DNA of 64,000 bases from Phycisphaeraceae bacterium (GTDB lineage: Bacteria > Planctomycetota > Phycisphaerae > Phycisphaerales > UBA1924). The translations under genes and the position numbers were made by a program. The stretch covers positions 124,001-188,000 of the forward strand of contig JACKHA010000001.1 in the NCBI GenBank assembly GCA_020639215.1. Reading direction: 5' to 3'. Within the stretch, counting starts at the first letter, position 1. Each line of letters starts with the position of its first letter. The notes under the pieces are model-generated. The model saw nothing but the letters and a program-made list of their open reading frames with translations. It was not told the origin of the DNA and did not search any database. Of this stretch, positions 25,923 to 34,796 are shown piece after piece.

Positions 25923-26435
25923 TCAGCCGCCCGCACGCGCCAGCGTCGCCAACGTCTGCCCCTCCGTCCCCAGCAGCGACAGCGTGCCCGCGTCGATGCG
26001 GGCGGCGCGGGACTGCTCGAGGGCATCGAGGAATCGGTCCTCGAGCGACATGAGCGGCTCGGAGCCGGCCATGCGGGTCGTGACCGCCGGGGCGAACAGG
26101 GGCTGGTCGGTCAGCAACGCCGCCGGGTCGAGGCGGGTGGACAGGCGGTTCACGCCCGCGAAGCCCGCAACCTGGCCGTTGCCGGCGAAATCGAGCATCG
26201 GCGCACGCGCACCCGAGGGCAGCATCGCTCCCACGTCCTGCCCGCCGAGGGTCGCGAGCGTCCACTGTCCGACGAGCGCGGCGATGTCCGCGACGGGCGA
26301 GCCGGTCGGGGCGGGTTGCTCGGGTTGTTCAGGCGCAGCGCCGGACTGATCGTTTGAAGATGATGCGCAGCCGGTGACACAGGCGAAGGCGATCGCGAGC
26401 GAAGGGACAACCGCGAGCGAGCGTTGTGCGTGCAT
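25923..26435 (-). CDS. META/HslJ-like lipoprotein
   Basis: A 170-residue protein from ATG at 26435. MHAQRSLAVVPSLAIAFACVTGCASS is a lipoprotein signal with lipobox VTGC. The mature domain has the META pattern: LVGQWTLATLGGQDVGAMLP, PMLDFAGNGQVAGFAGVNRL, AGSEPLMSLEDRFLDALEQS and a final DAGTLSLLGTEGQTLATLAR. HslJ-type META proteins in E. coli are linked to novobiocin or heat stress, but the molecular function is unclear. It lies 68 bp downstream of the Eis-like acetyltransferase gene on the same strand. Confidence 0.82.
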   Translation of the reverse strand: MHAQRSLAVVPSLAIAFACVTGCASSSNDQSGAAPEQPEQPAPTGSPVADIAALVGQWTLATLGGQDVGAMLPSGARAPMLDFAGNGQVAGFAGVNRLSTRLDPAALLTDQPLFAPAVTTRMAGSEPLMSLEDRFLDALEQSRAARIDAGTLSLLGTEGQTLATLARAGG

Positions 26436-26503
26436 TCCAGACCCTCCAATCGCGCGAAGCGACCAATGTCCACTGTCGATCACCGCGGCCCAGCGTAGCC
26501 GAC

Positions 26504-27766
26504 TCAGAAGAAGTTCGGCATCCACGGCGTCGGCCCGGCCAGTGCCGCGCCCAGCGCGTCGAGCGCCGCGTCCGGTCCTTCGATCCACCCCATGATCGCC
26601 GCCTGGCGCGGCGAGACGAACCCCGTGTACAGGCTCGCCAGCGCCCGGATCGGCGTTCGGATCGCATCGCCACCGGCGCTGGCCCGCGACACCTCGCCCC
26701 GTCCATCACGCACGCGCACGCGCCAGCGCCCGGCATTGTCCGCGAGCAGATCGTCCTCGACATCGATCACAACCTCGACATCCACGCCCGGCGCGTACCC
26801 ACGCCCCCGCATCGCGTCCCCCAGCCGCACAATCCGCAGCATCCCCGGCTCGTGGCGGACGATCGTGGCCGTGTGCTCGGTGTCGAGCAGCAGCCACGGG
26901 TGAGTCGGCCCGGCGGCGAAGCGCACATGGTCCCCAGTCGTGCAGAACCGGCGCATGGCCCCGAGGGCCTTGGCCCAGCCGCGCGGCGTGCGGGACGCCA
27001 CGTCCGAGACCACCACGTCGTGGTGCCCGGTCTCGGGGTTCCGCTCCTGGATGAAAATCACGTAGGCCTCCGGGTCGCGCGGATCATCGCCGATGAACAG
27101 GGCCTTCGGGTCGCCCCCGCCGCGCGGCTTGAAGACCCGCATCCACACGTAGTCCCGCCGGTCGAGCATCGCGCCCTGTGTCGGTGCGAACCGCTCGTAA
27201 AGGCCCTTGACGATCCGGCGCACGCCCTCGTCCCCTGGATCGACGCGGTGCAGCGCGGGCTCGGCGGGGTCCAGCCCGATCCGCCACAGCGGGATCTGGT
27301 ATGTGTTCCAGTGCCACGCCAGCTCGTAGCCGACGCGCCGGTACAGCGACCGCGTCGAGGCGTACAGCGACGAGAGCGCGACGCCCTCCTCGTGGATCTC
27401 ACGCAGCGCCGAGCGCATCAGGTGCGACGCGACGCCCCCGCCCCGACGCTCCGGCGGCACCGCCACGCCCGCAACTCCGACACATGGCACGCTCCGCCCG
27501 CCCACGAAGTGCCCCATCGGCACACGCAGGAGCGTCGCGGCGAGCCCCGGGTCAATGCCGGACGGACCGGCTTCGGTCGCGCTTGTCCCCGCGCCGCCGC
27601 GTTCCGCGTCCCGCAGCACGCGCAGATGCTCCACGCCGGACTTGCCCAGCCACTCGCGCGTCCCCTCGAAACCCCCGGCGAACGCAAGGTCGAGGATGCG
27701 CGAGGCGGCGTCCAGATCGGATTCGGCCGCGGGGCAGTACAGCAGTGGCGGGTGAGACTCGGACAT
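26504..27766 (-). CDS. Eis-like GNAT acetyltransferase
   Basis: A 420-residue protein with the three-part plan of Eis. The N-terminal GNAT domain has the acetyl-CoA loop VAVPPERRGGGVASHLM. A second GNAT-like domain follows, then a C-terminal SCP2-like domain ending in an aromatic C-terminus (PNFF); in mycobacterial Eis the terminal carboxylate acts as the general base. YASTRSLYRRVGYELA is the typical post-loop helix. Mycobacterial Eis acetylates aminoglycosides and proteins; bacterial homologues are widespread with unknown substrates. The ATG at 27766 begins MSESHPPLLYC. The gene is divergent from the FIST gene. Confidence 0.88.
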   Translation of the reverse strand: MSESHPPLLYCPAAESDLDAASRILDLAFAGGFEGTREWLGKSGVEHLRVLRDAERGGAGTSATEAGPSGIDPGLAATLLRVPMGHFVGGRSVPCVGVAGVAVPPERRGGGVASHLMRSALREIHEEGVALSSLYASTRSLYRRVGYELAWHWNTYQIPLWRIGLDPAEPALHRVDPGDEGVRRIVKGLYERFAPTQGAMLDRRDYVWMRVFKPRGGGDPKALFIGDDPRDPEAYVIFIQERNPETGHHDVVVSDVASRTPRGWAKALGAMRRFCTTGDHVRFAAGPTHPWLLLDTEHTATIVRHEPGMLRIVRLGDAMRGRGYAPGVDVEVVIDVEDDLLADNAGRWRVRVRDGRGEVSRASAGGDAIRTPIRALASLYTGFVSPRQAAIMGWIEGPDAALDALGAALAGPTPWMPNFF

Positions 27767-27863
27767 GGGGCACTCCGATGTCGCGTCGGTTCGGGGATCG
27801 GATTATCGCCGCGCCCCGGGCCCCGCTCGAACGCGGGCGCCCGCCGCCGATCCGAGTTGCGCG

Positions 27864-27893
27864 TTGCTCGCGCCGCCGCCCATCGTGTACCAT
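27864..27893 (+). promoter_or_regulatory. Likely promoter of the FIST gene
   Basis: TTGCTC (27864-27869) and TACCAT (27888-27893) with an 18-bp spacer. The -10 ends 9 bp before the ATG at 27903, implying a leader of only a few bases. Confidence 0.45.
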
Positions 27894-27902
27894 CGCCCCC
27901 TG

Positions 27903-29243
27903 ATGGGAGGTGCAGATCCAGAGCCCGAGGCGATCGACTCGCGCAGCCCTCGCGCCGACGCGTCCGGGCTCGCGTTCGGCTGGGGCCTGTCCGCCCACAC
28001 CGACGCCGCTTCCGCCGCGGCCCAGGCGGCCGAGCACGCGCTGCGCGGCCTGGGCGGCGGCCCCTGCGACCTGGCGTTCCTGTTCGTGGGCGGGCCCCAC
28101 ATCGCCAAGGCCGAGCACGTCGCACGCGAGGTCCGCGAGCGCCTCGGCGCCGGGGCGATCGTCGGCGTCTCAACCGAGGCCGTGGTTGGCGGCGGGGTCG
28201 AGCTCGAGGCCGCCGCCGGCGTGTCGCTGCTCGCCGCCCGAATGCCCGGCGTGCGGGTCACGACCTTCGACGCCTCGTCGCTGATGATGATCGCGGGCGG
28301 GGCAACCGGGGAGCAGTCCCCGGACCACATCGCGGCCACCATCGGCGCCGCCCCGGACCTGCGAACGACCATCCTGCTCGCCGACCCGTTCTCGCTGCCA
28401 CTGGTCAAGCTGCTGCCCGAGCTGAATCGTGCCCGCGTCACGAGCGACGGCGTGCCGGCGGGGGTCATCGTCGGCGGGCTGGCCTCGGGCGGAAAGGCCT
28501 CGGGCGACGCCCGCCTCATCCTGAACGACCGCGTGCTGCGCAACGGAGGCGTGGGCGTCTCGATCGCGGGCGACATCCGAACCGACGTGCTCGTCTCGCA
28601 GGGCGCCACGCCCATGGGCGAGAACCACATCGTCACCAAGTCCAGGGGCAACGCGGTGCTCGAACTCGGCGGACGCCCCGCGCTGCAGGTCCTTGAGTCC
28701 GTGTTCGAACGGCTCGGCGAAGCCGACCAGGAACTCGTCCGGGGGCAGGGCGTGTTGCTAGGCGTCGTCGCCGACGAGTACAAGGACCGGTTCGGCAGGG
28801 CGGACTACCTCATCCGCACCGTCGTCGGCGCCGACCGAGAGTCCGGCGCGATCGCGGTGGCCGACCGCATCCGCGTCGGCCAGACGGTCCGCTTCCACGC
28901 CAGGGACGCCAAGACCGCCCACGAGGATCTGGCGTTGCTGCTGGACGCCCAGGCGATCCACGGCACGCCGGCCGCGGCGCTGCTCATCACCTGCAACCAA
29001 CGCGGTCGCGCGCTCTTCGGCGGGCCCAACCACGACGCGGCCACCCTGTGCCGCGCCTTCTCGCCAGAGCCCCCGGGCGAGCAGCGGGCCAAGGGCGGAC
29101 GCGAGTTCGACGGCGTGCCACCCATGCCCATCGCCGGATTCTTCGCCTCGGGCGAGATCGGGCCCGCGGGCGATCGCAGCTTCATGCACGGCCAAACGGC
29201 CGTCCCGGTGCTGTTCCGCGAGGCCGCGCCGCCCACGCGATAA
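27903..29243 (+). CDS. FIST-domain sensory protein
   Basis: A 446-residue protein with FIST N and FIST C domains. Visible features are GLSAHTDAASAAAQAAEHAL, LAFLFVGGPHIAKAEHVARE, GVSTEAVVGGGVELE, VIVGGLASGG, IVTKSRGNAVLELGGRPALQ and the C-terminal AALLITCNQRGRALFGGPNHDA and PIAGFFASGEIGP. FIST domains are thought to bind small ligands such as amino acids and usually feed into histidine kinases, chemotaxis receptors or cyclic-nucleotide enzymes. No output domain is fused here and no kinase is adjacent. The start ATG at 27903 is close to a TTGCTC/TACCAT promoter. Confidence 0.92.
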   Translation: MGGADPEPEAIDSRSPRADASGLAFGWGLSAHTDAASAAAQAAEHALRGLGGGPCDLAFLFVGGPHIAKAEHVAREVRERLGAGAIVGVSTEAVVGGGVELEAAAGVSLLAARMPGVRVTTFDASSLMMIAGGATGEQSPDHIAATIGAAPDLRTTILLADPFSLPLVKLLPELNRARVTSDGVPAGVIVGGLASGGKASGDARLILNDRVLRNGGVGVSIAGDIRTDVLVSQGATPMGENHIVTKSRGNAVLELGGRPALQVLESVFERLGEADQELVRGQGVLLGVVADEYKDRFGRADYLIRTVVGADRESGAIAVADRIRVGQTVRFHARDAKTAHEDLALLLDAQAIHGTPAAALLITCNQRGRALFGGPNHDAATLCRAFSPEPPGEQRAKGGREFDGVPPMPIAGFFASGEIGPAGDRSFMHGQTAVPVLFREAAPPTR

Positions 29244-29269
29244 GGACGCGTCGCAATCGCGAAGCGGGA

Positions 29270-29286
29270 CGGGCGCCCAGCGCCCG
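29270..29286. terminator. Hairpin between convergent FIST and repeat-protein genes
   Basis: CGGGCGC (29270-29276), loop CCA, GCGCCCG (29280-29286): a 7-bp GC stem in the 74-bp convergent spacer. There is no T-run on either side, so this is a weak call for a bidirectional terminator. Confidence 0.35.
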
Positions 29287-29317
29287 CCCCGTCGGTTCGC
29301 TCCACCCCAAAGGCGAG

Positions 29318-31651
29318 TCAGTTGCGACCGCGGCTCTTCGGCACGATCACGCACGTGCTGCACTCCGAGACGTTCATCGCCGCGTCCACCGCGACCACGT
29401 CCAGCGTGTACACGCGTCCGTCGCCACCGCCGGCCCGCTCGGCCCGCAGGAGCACGTTGGCGACCCACGCCCCGCTCGTGCCACGCGACGGGTCGAACAC
29501 GAACAGGTCCGCGATGTCCACCGGGCCGGCGAACCCGTCGCCCCCGTTCACGTCGCCGCACGTGTTGCCGTCGTCCCCGCCGGGCGCGTCGTCCGGCTCA
29601 TCGCTCCGCAGCGTCGCCGACAGGAGCTGGGCCGAGCCGGCGACGTCCTCGATGATGACCTGCAGCTCAACGAGCTTCATCTTGTGGTTCGGGGGCCACA
29701 GCGTCGCGATGTCGGTCGAGCACATCACGGCGGGCGGCGTGGTGTCCACGACCCGGATGATCGCGTCGGCCGTGCTGTAGGCCTCCTGCGGGTCGGTCAC
29801 GGTCAGCGTCGCCATCGTCGTGCCGATGGCGAACACGCCCGAGGGCGTCGCAGTGTCGGCCCCGCTCAGCACGACCGAGACGTCCGACACGTCCCAGTGG
29901 TACTCCAGCCCCTCGTTCTCCGGGTCGAACGACAGCTGTCCATCCAGCGACACGAACGCCCCCAGCGCGCTGGTCGCCTCGACGGTGATGTCCGCCGGGT
30001 CCACGATCGCCACCGGCGCCTGGTTGCACACCTGCGGCACGCCCGCCCCGTCGCGCTGCTGCAGCAGGCTCGTGCCCCGCCCGGCCCAGTCGGCGTCGAA
30101 CGACGGGTCAAAGTCGATCGAGCCGTCGAGCAGGACCACGAACTCGACCGCGTCCGGCGACGGATCGATTGTGCCCAGGTTGTGCCAGCCGGGCAGCACC
30201 CGGATCCGCTCGCACGAGTTCAGGAACGGGTTGGCAAAGACGTGGGCCGAGCCCGCGCCCCACTCGGGCACCGCCGCCCGGACCTCGATCCCGGGCACGC
30301 GCAGGATGTTTGTGCCGAACCCGACGAGCGTGCCTTCGAGGAACAGGTCGTACTCGGCCGCCCCGGTCGCGCCCACATCGAACAGGGCACGCGCGGGCGG
30401 GTTGGTGGGCGACGCGGCGTACTCGATGGCGTGCGTGCCGGGCAGCAGCGTCTGGACCGTCGTGTCGTTGGCCAGCCCCACGCCGAAGCCGTGCAGTTCG
30501 GTGTTGGTCGCGTACAGGTACGAGTTGTCGATCACCAGATCGGCGCCGCGGAGCGTGAGGCCGCTGGAGCCGGCCCCCAGGAGCACGCCCTCGTCGGCGG
30601 GGTCATACGCGACCGTGCCGTCGCTGTTGACCGTGACGCTGGTCGCCGCGTCGGGGCCGACGGGGTTGGACTCGTACCCGATGTCGTGCTCGCCCGGCAG
30701 CAGGTTCAGGCCGACCAGCGAGGCCGGCATGGGCGAAGCGTCGAACACGCCGCCAAACCGGACCTGGGGGCTGGACAGGAACGAGTTGTCGACCGAAACC
30801 TGGCGCCCCTGGATCGTCAGGGTCCCCGTGCCCGCGCCGAGAAGGACGCCCTGCTGGTCGGGGGCGTAGGAGACCGTGGACCCGGGGTTGACCGTGAACG
30901 AGGTCGCGGCGTCCTGGCCGGCGGCGCTCGACTCGTACGAGACCACGTGCTCGCCGGGCAGCAGGGCGACCGTGAACGACGCGCTCGGGGCCGGGGAGTT
31001 GGGGTAGATCCCGCTGATCCGCACGTCCGCGGCGGAGAGCGACGTGTTGTTGATGGTGATGAGCGCGCCGCTGAACGCGAAGCCGGTCAGCGTGCCGTTG
31101 CCAAGGAGGATGCCCTCAAGGCTTGAGTTGTACGTGGCCCGCCCGTTGGCCTGGATCGTGAAGTCGACAAAGGCCCGGGGCAGGCCGGGGCCAGTGGAGT
31201 AGGAGAGCCGGTGCACGCCCGGAAGGAAGCGCCCGGCCAGCAACGTGCCGGACGGCGCGGGCACCGGGCCAAGACCCGTGAGTTCCAGCCCGTCCGCGGC
31301 CAGGAAGTTCTTGTAGAACAGGTTGACACCGTTGGCGACAACACGGGTGGGGTCGAGCGTGTCGCCGATCAGACCCAGGCCGGGGCTGAACGAGACGGTG
31401 CCGGTGCCCGTGACGGTAAACGGGGCGGCGACGCTGGGGCCGCCGGGCGAGGAATAACCGACGGTGTAGGTGCCGGGGTCCAGCAGCACGGTGACCTGTG
31501 CGGTGTTGGGGTACGAGACGCCGGCGATCTCGATGGTCGGCGCCTCGAGCGGCGTGGCGTCGACCTTGATCGCGAACTGGGCCAGGGCCTGGCCCGCCGC
31601 CAGAGCGAGCGCGGCGACAGCAAAACCGGCGGTGCGAGCGGACAGCGTCAT
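29318..31651 (-). CDS. Large secreted protein of about five ~90-residue repeats plus PKD/HYR-like end
   Basis: A 777-residue exported protein (signal peptide MTLSARTAGFAVAALALAAG then QALAQ). Residues about 25-475 are roughly five divergent repeats sharing LLPGEHxxxYES, xAxxSFTVxxxGTVxYxP, GxLLGxGT and IDNSxL, all beta-rich. Residues about 515-640 are a PKD/HYR-like domain (SFDPENEGLEYHWDVSDVSV; ATLTVTDPQEAYSTADAIIR; VVDTTPPAVMC), followed by LWPPNHKMKLVEL, a motif common in planctomycete and delta-proteobacterial surface proteins. No sorting tail. GGAG lies 6 bp before the ATG. Function is unknown, probably structural or adhesive. Confidence 0.82.
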   Translation of the reverse strand: MTLSARTAGFAVAALALAAGQALAQFAIKVDATPLEAPTIEIAGVSYPNTAQVTVLLDPGTYTVGYSSPGGPSVAAPFTVTGTGTVSFSPGLGLIGDTLDPTRVVANGVNLFYKNFLAADGLELTGLGPVPAPSGTLLAGRFLPGVHRLSYSTGPGLPRAFVDFTIQANGRATYNSSLEGILLGNGTLTGFAFSGALITINNTSLSAADVRISGIYPNSPAPSASFTVALLPGEHVVSYESSAAGQDAATSFTVNPGSTVSYAPDQQGVLLGAGTGTLTIQGRQVSVDNSFLSSPQVRFGGVFDASPMPASLVGLNLLPGEHDIGYESNPVGPDAATSVTVNSDGTVAYDPADEGVLLGAGSSGLTLRGADLVIDNSYLYATNTELHGFGVGLANDTTVQTLLPGTHAIEYAASPTNPPARALFDVGATGAAEYDLFLEGTLVGFGTNILRVPGIEVRAAVPEWGAGSAHVFANPFLNSCERIRVLPGWHNLGTIDPSPDAVEFVVLLDGSIDFDPSFDADWAGRGTSLLQQRDGAGVPQVCNQAPVAIVDPADITVEATSALGAFVSLDGQLSFDPENEGLEYHWDVSDVSVVLSGADTATPSGVFAIGTTMATLTVTDPQEAYSTADAIIRVVDTTPPAVMCSTDIATLWPPNHKMKLVELQVIIEDVAGSAQLLSATLRSDEPDDAPGGDDGNTCGDVNGGDGFAGPVDIADLFVFDPSRGTSGAWVANVLLRAERAGGGDGRVYTLDVVAVDAAMNVSECSTCVIVPKSRGRN

Positions 31652-31798
31652 GTCGTCTCTCCGGGGCCGCGGGGGTGGGATGGTCCGCGGGCGCGCAGAG
31701 ACTAGCAGAAACCCTGGGAGAAAGGCAGGCGAGTTCCGGTGGGAAACCGAACCGGCGGGCCCGCCGCTGGGAACTGAACCCCAGCCCGCACAAACGTG

Positions 31799-32473
31799 TC
31801 AGCCCCCCGCCGCCCGAACCGCCGTGTCGGCAAGCTGCGCGAACGTTTGGCGGGAGCCGTCGGCCGAGACCACGTGGGACTCCGTGTCGGCCTGCATGGC
31901 GTCGGCCTCGGCTCGGGCAGACGCGAGGTCGCCCATGCCGAGAAAAGCGTGAACGCGCCCGAGGTGCGCCTTGGCGGCGGTCTTGCCGTACTCGTGGGCT
32001 GCGCCCTGGACCTGGGCGATCGTGGCGTCGGGATAGTCGCGGGCGACCTTGGCGAACGACTCGAGCGCGTCGGCGTACAGGTGCATCCGCAGATAGCACA
32101 GCCCCACGTTGCACTGGGCGTCGTCGGCCAGGTCGTTCTTCCTGTCCGCGGCCAGGTCCTTGAACGCGCTGATGGCATCGAACAGGAAGCCCGACTGGGC
32201 CATGTCCATCGCCTGGGCGAACAGTTCGAGGGCCTTGGCGCCGGTGGGCTTGGCCGCCTTCTTCGGCGCGTGGCGCGAGCCGGAGCGCGGGCCGTGGGCC
32301 GCGTGGGACTTGGTCGAGGCGGTGGCGCGGCCCGCTCCCGCTTTCTTGGGTGCCTTCTTGGCCACCTTCTTCGGGGCGTTCTTCCCCGCGTCCTTGGCGA
32401 CCGGCTTCTTCGGGGCGGCCCTCGCGGGCGCCTTCTTGGAGGGCGAGGTTCGAGTGGTCTTCTTCTTGGCCAT
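31799..32473 (-). CDS. Histone H1-like Lys/Ala/Pro tail fused to TPR-like domain
   Basis: A 224-residue protein from ATG at 32473. Residues 1-80 are extremely Lys/Ala/Pro-rich (KKTTRTSPSKKAPARAAPKK; AGKNAPKKVAKKAPKKAGAG), like the tails of bacterial H1-like nucleoid proteins. Residues about 85-224 are helical with TPR character: ALELFAQAMDMAQSGFLFDA, ADDAQCNVGLCYLRMHLYADALESF and AHLGRVHAFLGMGDLASARA. The tail would bind nucleic acid or another polyanion; the TPR part would mediate protein contacts. Its position between a secreted repeat protein and the SPFH gene gives no functional hint. Confidence 0.78.
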   Translation of the reverse strand: MAKKKTTRTSPSKKAPARAAPKKPVAKDAGKNAPKKVAKKAPKKAGAGRATASTKSHAAHGPRSGSRHAPKKAAKPTGAKALELFAQAMDMAQSGFLFDAISAFKDLAADRKNDLADDAQCNVGLCYLRMHLYADALESFAKVARDYPDATIAQVQGAAHEYGKTAAKAHLGRVHAFLGMGDLASARAEADAMQADTESHVVSADGSRQTFAQLADTAVRAAGG

Positions 32474-32647
32474 TCGAAGGTGCTCCGCGGGACGCGTCTG
32501 GCGGGGTTCGGACGGCCCCGCGCCGCCCCTGGCTGATCCTCTGAGCATCGACCCGATCCGCCGGGCCACCACACTCTGCGTTCCGCCTGATTGGGAGTCC
32601 GACGGGCCGCCTGTTCATCCTCCCGGGGGAAGTCCGGGGCGAAGGGG

Positions 32648-33766
32648 TCAGATCGACTTAAGCAGCTCCGCCTTCTTGGCCTCGAAGTCTTCCTTGGTGA
32701 TGGCACCCATATCCAGCAACTCCTTGAGCTGCTTGAGTTTGGCGAACGGATCGGCCTGGGTGGCGACCGCCGCCACCCCGGCGGGGTTCTGGCCCTGGGG
32801 AGCCGCCGCCCCGCCGACGGGCTGCTGGTTCTGCATCATCTGGCCCATCATCTGGGGCATCATCATCGCCAGGCCGAGGTTCACGCCGGTGTCCATCGCG
32901 CTGCTCCCGCCGCCGCCCGAGCCCTGCCCGGGGTTGGCGGCCATGGTCTTCATGGCGTCGGCCATGCCGACCTGCTGGTAGGAGGTCCCTGCCTCGGCCA
33001 GGCGGGCGGCGCCCGCGGCCTTGGCCTCGAGTTCGAGCTGCGTCCCGCGGGCCCGGGCGAACGCCTCGCTGGCGATGCCCGCGTTCCGATCGAGAACCTG
33101 GCGGATCTCCTCGGTCGTCGTGACCGAGTTCACCGCCAGTTCGGTCATCTCCACGCCGAGGGTCGCGACCTCCGGCGAGATGATGGCTTTCACGCCGATG
33201 CCTAGTTCGCGGTAGTACCGCGGCAGCTCGACAAACGACTTGCCCAGCGAGGCCACGCCGTCGGTCAGGGCGGCCACGATGTACTGGGCCCGCAGATAGT
33301 CCTCGATGTCACGCGTGCGGAAGATCGGGCGTGTGCCGACGACCTTGGGCACGAAGATCGACGCGTCGGTCACGCGGATGGCGAAGCGTCCGTTGGCCCG
33401 GATGGGGATCTGGAGAAGGATCGGATCGGGGATGTAGACCGGCGAGGGCGTGCCCCACTTCAGGTCGCGGTGCAGGCTGGTGGCGACGTAGTAGACCTCC
33501 GCCCGGAAGGGCGTGTTGCCCTTGCCATAGACCAAGCCGGTGACGAACTTCGTGAGCACGGGCACGTTCTGAGTGGTCAGGACGTAGCGCCCGGGCTCGA
33601 AGGTCGCCATGGCCTTGCCGTCGCGGAAGAACACCGCGACCTGGCCCTCGCGGACGATGAGCTGCGAGCCCCACTCGATGACGCCCTCGCCGGTGGCGGG
33701 GAGTCGAGCGGCGAGGACGTCGCCAACGGTGTCCTGGAACTCAATGATCTGGGCCAGTTGGGGCAT
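32648..33766 (-). CDS. SPFH-domain protein with C-terminal SHOCT (YdjI/COG4260-like)
   Basis: A 372-residue protein starting MPQLAQIIEFQDTVGDVL, with WGSQLIVREGQVAVFFRDGK and the SPFH-type body (VPVLTKFVTGLVYGKGNTPF; PILLQIPIRANGRFAIRVTD; DYLRAQYIVAALTDGVASLG). A Gly/Ser then Met/Gln-rich linker (about 275-315) precedes a SHOCT motif, DPFAKLKQLKELLDMGAITK onward. B. subtilis YdjI has this plan and lies with a PspA-type protein and the zinc-ribbon membrane protein YdjG in a cell-envelope stress operon. Here the partner is the small coiled-coil gene 232 bp upstream, and zinc-ribbon proteins are divergent. The ATG at 33766 is chosen from the conserved N-terminus. Confidence 0.9.
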   Translation of the reverse strand: MPQLAQIIEFQDTVGDVLAARLPATGEGVIEWGSQLIVREGQVAVFFRDGKAMATFEPGRYVLTTQNVPVLTKFVTGLVYGKGNTPFRAEVYYVATSLHRDLKWGTPSPVYIPDPILLQIPIRANGRFAIRVTDASIFVPKVVGTRPIFRTRDIEDYLRAQYIVAALTDGVASLGKSFVELPRYYRELGIGVKAIISPEVATLGVEMTELAVNSVTTTEEIRQVLDRNAGIASEAFARARGTQLELEAKAAGAARLAEAGTSYQQVGMADAMKTMAANPGQGSGGGGSSAMDTGVNLGLAMMMPQMMGQMMQNQQPVGGAAAPQGQNPAGVAAVATQADPFAKLKQLKELLDMGAITKEDFEAKKAELLKSI

Positions 33767-33782
33767 GGTGGTCTCGATCAGG

Positions 33783-33990
33783 CACGAGGCACTTGGCACT
33801 CGGGAAGGGAGAACGCGGAGGCCGCGGAGTCGGGCGGAGGGACGCGGAGAAGATACGCGGGATAGGAGTTGGAGTTTGCGTGGCGCTGGGCCCGCGCCGT
33901 GTGTGCTCGACAATCCGTTGCCCGACCTCCAGGACTCAGGACCAAGGACTCAGGACTCTACCAACGCTTCTCTTTTCTCTCTCTTCTCCA
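33783..33990. repeat. Cluster of short tandem repeats between the coiled-coil and SPFH genes
   Basis: GGCACGA/GGCACTT/GGCACTC is a three-unit 7-bp repeat at about 33782-33803. ACGCGGAG-type units follow (33813-33853). GGACTCAGGACCAAGGACTCA is a direct repeat near 33931-33958, and a TC-rich tract runs to 33985. No coding potential is seen. Composition is unlike the flanking genes. Similar material is at 24395-24560. Confidence 0.6.
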
Positions 33991-33998
33991 CCCGCTGC

Positions 33999-34487
33999 TC
34001 ACCCCACATCCATCAACAGATGGTCGCGTTCCAGCACGGCCTTCTCGATGTTCTGCAGCGCGGTCACGCACTGGTCGGCGGCCGCTGGGACGTCCTCGGC
34101 CCGGGGCAGACCCTCGATGACCTGGGCCACCTCGTTGACACGCTCGAGCACGCCCGCGTCGTTCTCGTAGATGCGGTCGAGCTGCTCGGGGCCGATCTCG
34201 GCCGTGTCGAAAAAGCCGGAGTACCCCGCCGGGGCGTGCCGGACCAGGTCGGTCACGCGCTCCAGCTTCCGCTTGACCAGTTCCAGTGGCTCGAGGTTGT
34301 CGAACTGGAACTTGCGGCTCGACTCGGCGATGGCGCGGTCGACGACGGCCTTGCGCTCCTGCAGGCGCGTCACGATCGCGTGGCGCAGCATGCGGTCCGC
34401 GTCGCGGCGCTGCTCCTTGTCCTTGTAGCCCTTGTAGCCGGGGATGAGCCCGGCCACGAAGTCGATTCCCTTGCGCAAGATGCCCAC
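33999..34487 (-). CDS. Small coiled-coil protein upstream of the SPFH gene, unknown function
   Basis: A 162-residue protein starting at a GTG (34487), with AGGGGG about 8 bp upstream. It opens with GILRKGIDFVAGLIPGYKGYKDKEQRRDADRM, a short amphipathic segment and a basic turn, then long charged helices (MLRHAIVTRLQERKAVVDRA; LEPLELVKRKLERVTDLVRH; NDAGVLERVNEVAQVIEGLP). There is no recognised family. The same strand and the neighbouring SPFH-SHOCT gene suggest a membrane-associated accessory, loosely comparable to the PspA-like partner of YdjI, but no PspA homology is visible. Confidence 0.72.
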   Translation of the reverse strand: MGILRKGIDFVAGLIPGYKGYKDKEQRRDADRMLRHAIVTRLQERKAVVDRAIAESSRKFQFDNLEPLELVKRKLERVTDLVRHAPAGYSGFFDTAEIGPEQLDRIYENDAGVLERVNEVAQVIEGLPRAEDVPAAADQCVTALQNIEKAVLERDHLLMDVG

Positions 34488-34796
34488 GCGAGCCCCCTTC
34501 CGTGTCGACCCGCCACGCGCGGCGGGCGCGTGGCCCCGACGACCGGCCCAATATAGCCGGGGATTCCGGCGTGTGCGCGCCGACCCCCGCCGACGATCCT
34601 CTCGCCCATCCGGATTCGTGGCCCACGCGGGGCCGCGCCCTCGGATGTTCTTCGGAGTGGCGTCCGCCGGTTTCGCCGGTCGCCATTGCCGCGCCGGGAT
34701 GCCCGGAGCCCGATCCGGTACGCTGCGGGCCTCCTGCCACCGGTGATCGACGCGGGCCCGCCCCACCGGCGGCGCACCCCCGCCCGGAGCACGCCC
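34488..34796. other. 309-bp divergent spacer with a minus-strand -10 candidate
   Basis: No gene. On the minus strand TATATT (complement of 34550-34555) is a good -10 for the coiled-coil/SPFH genes, with a leader of about 55 bases; no matching -35 is clear. GC-rich imperfect dyads near 34515-34535 and 34655-34685 are present. No convincing promoter for the zinc-ribbon gene at 34797 was found. Confidence 0.45.
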
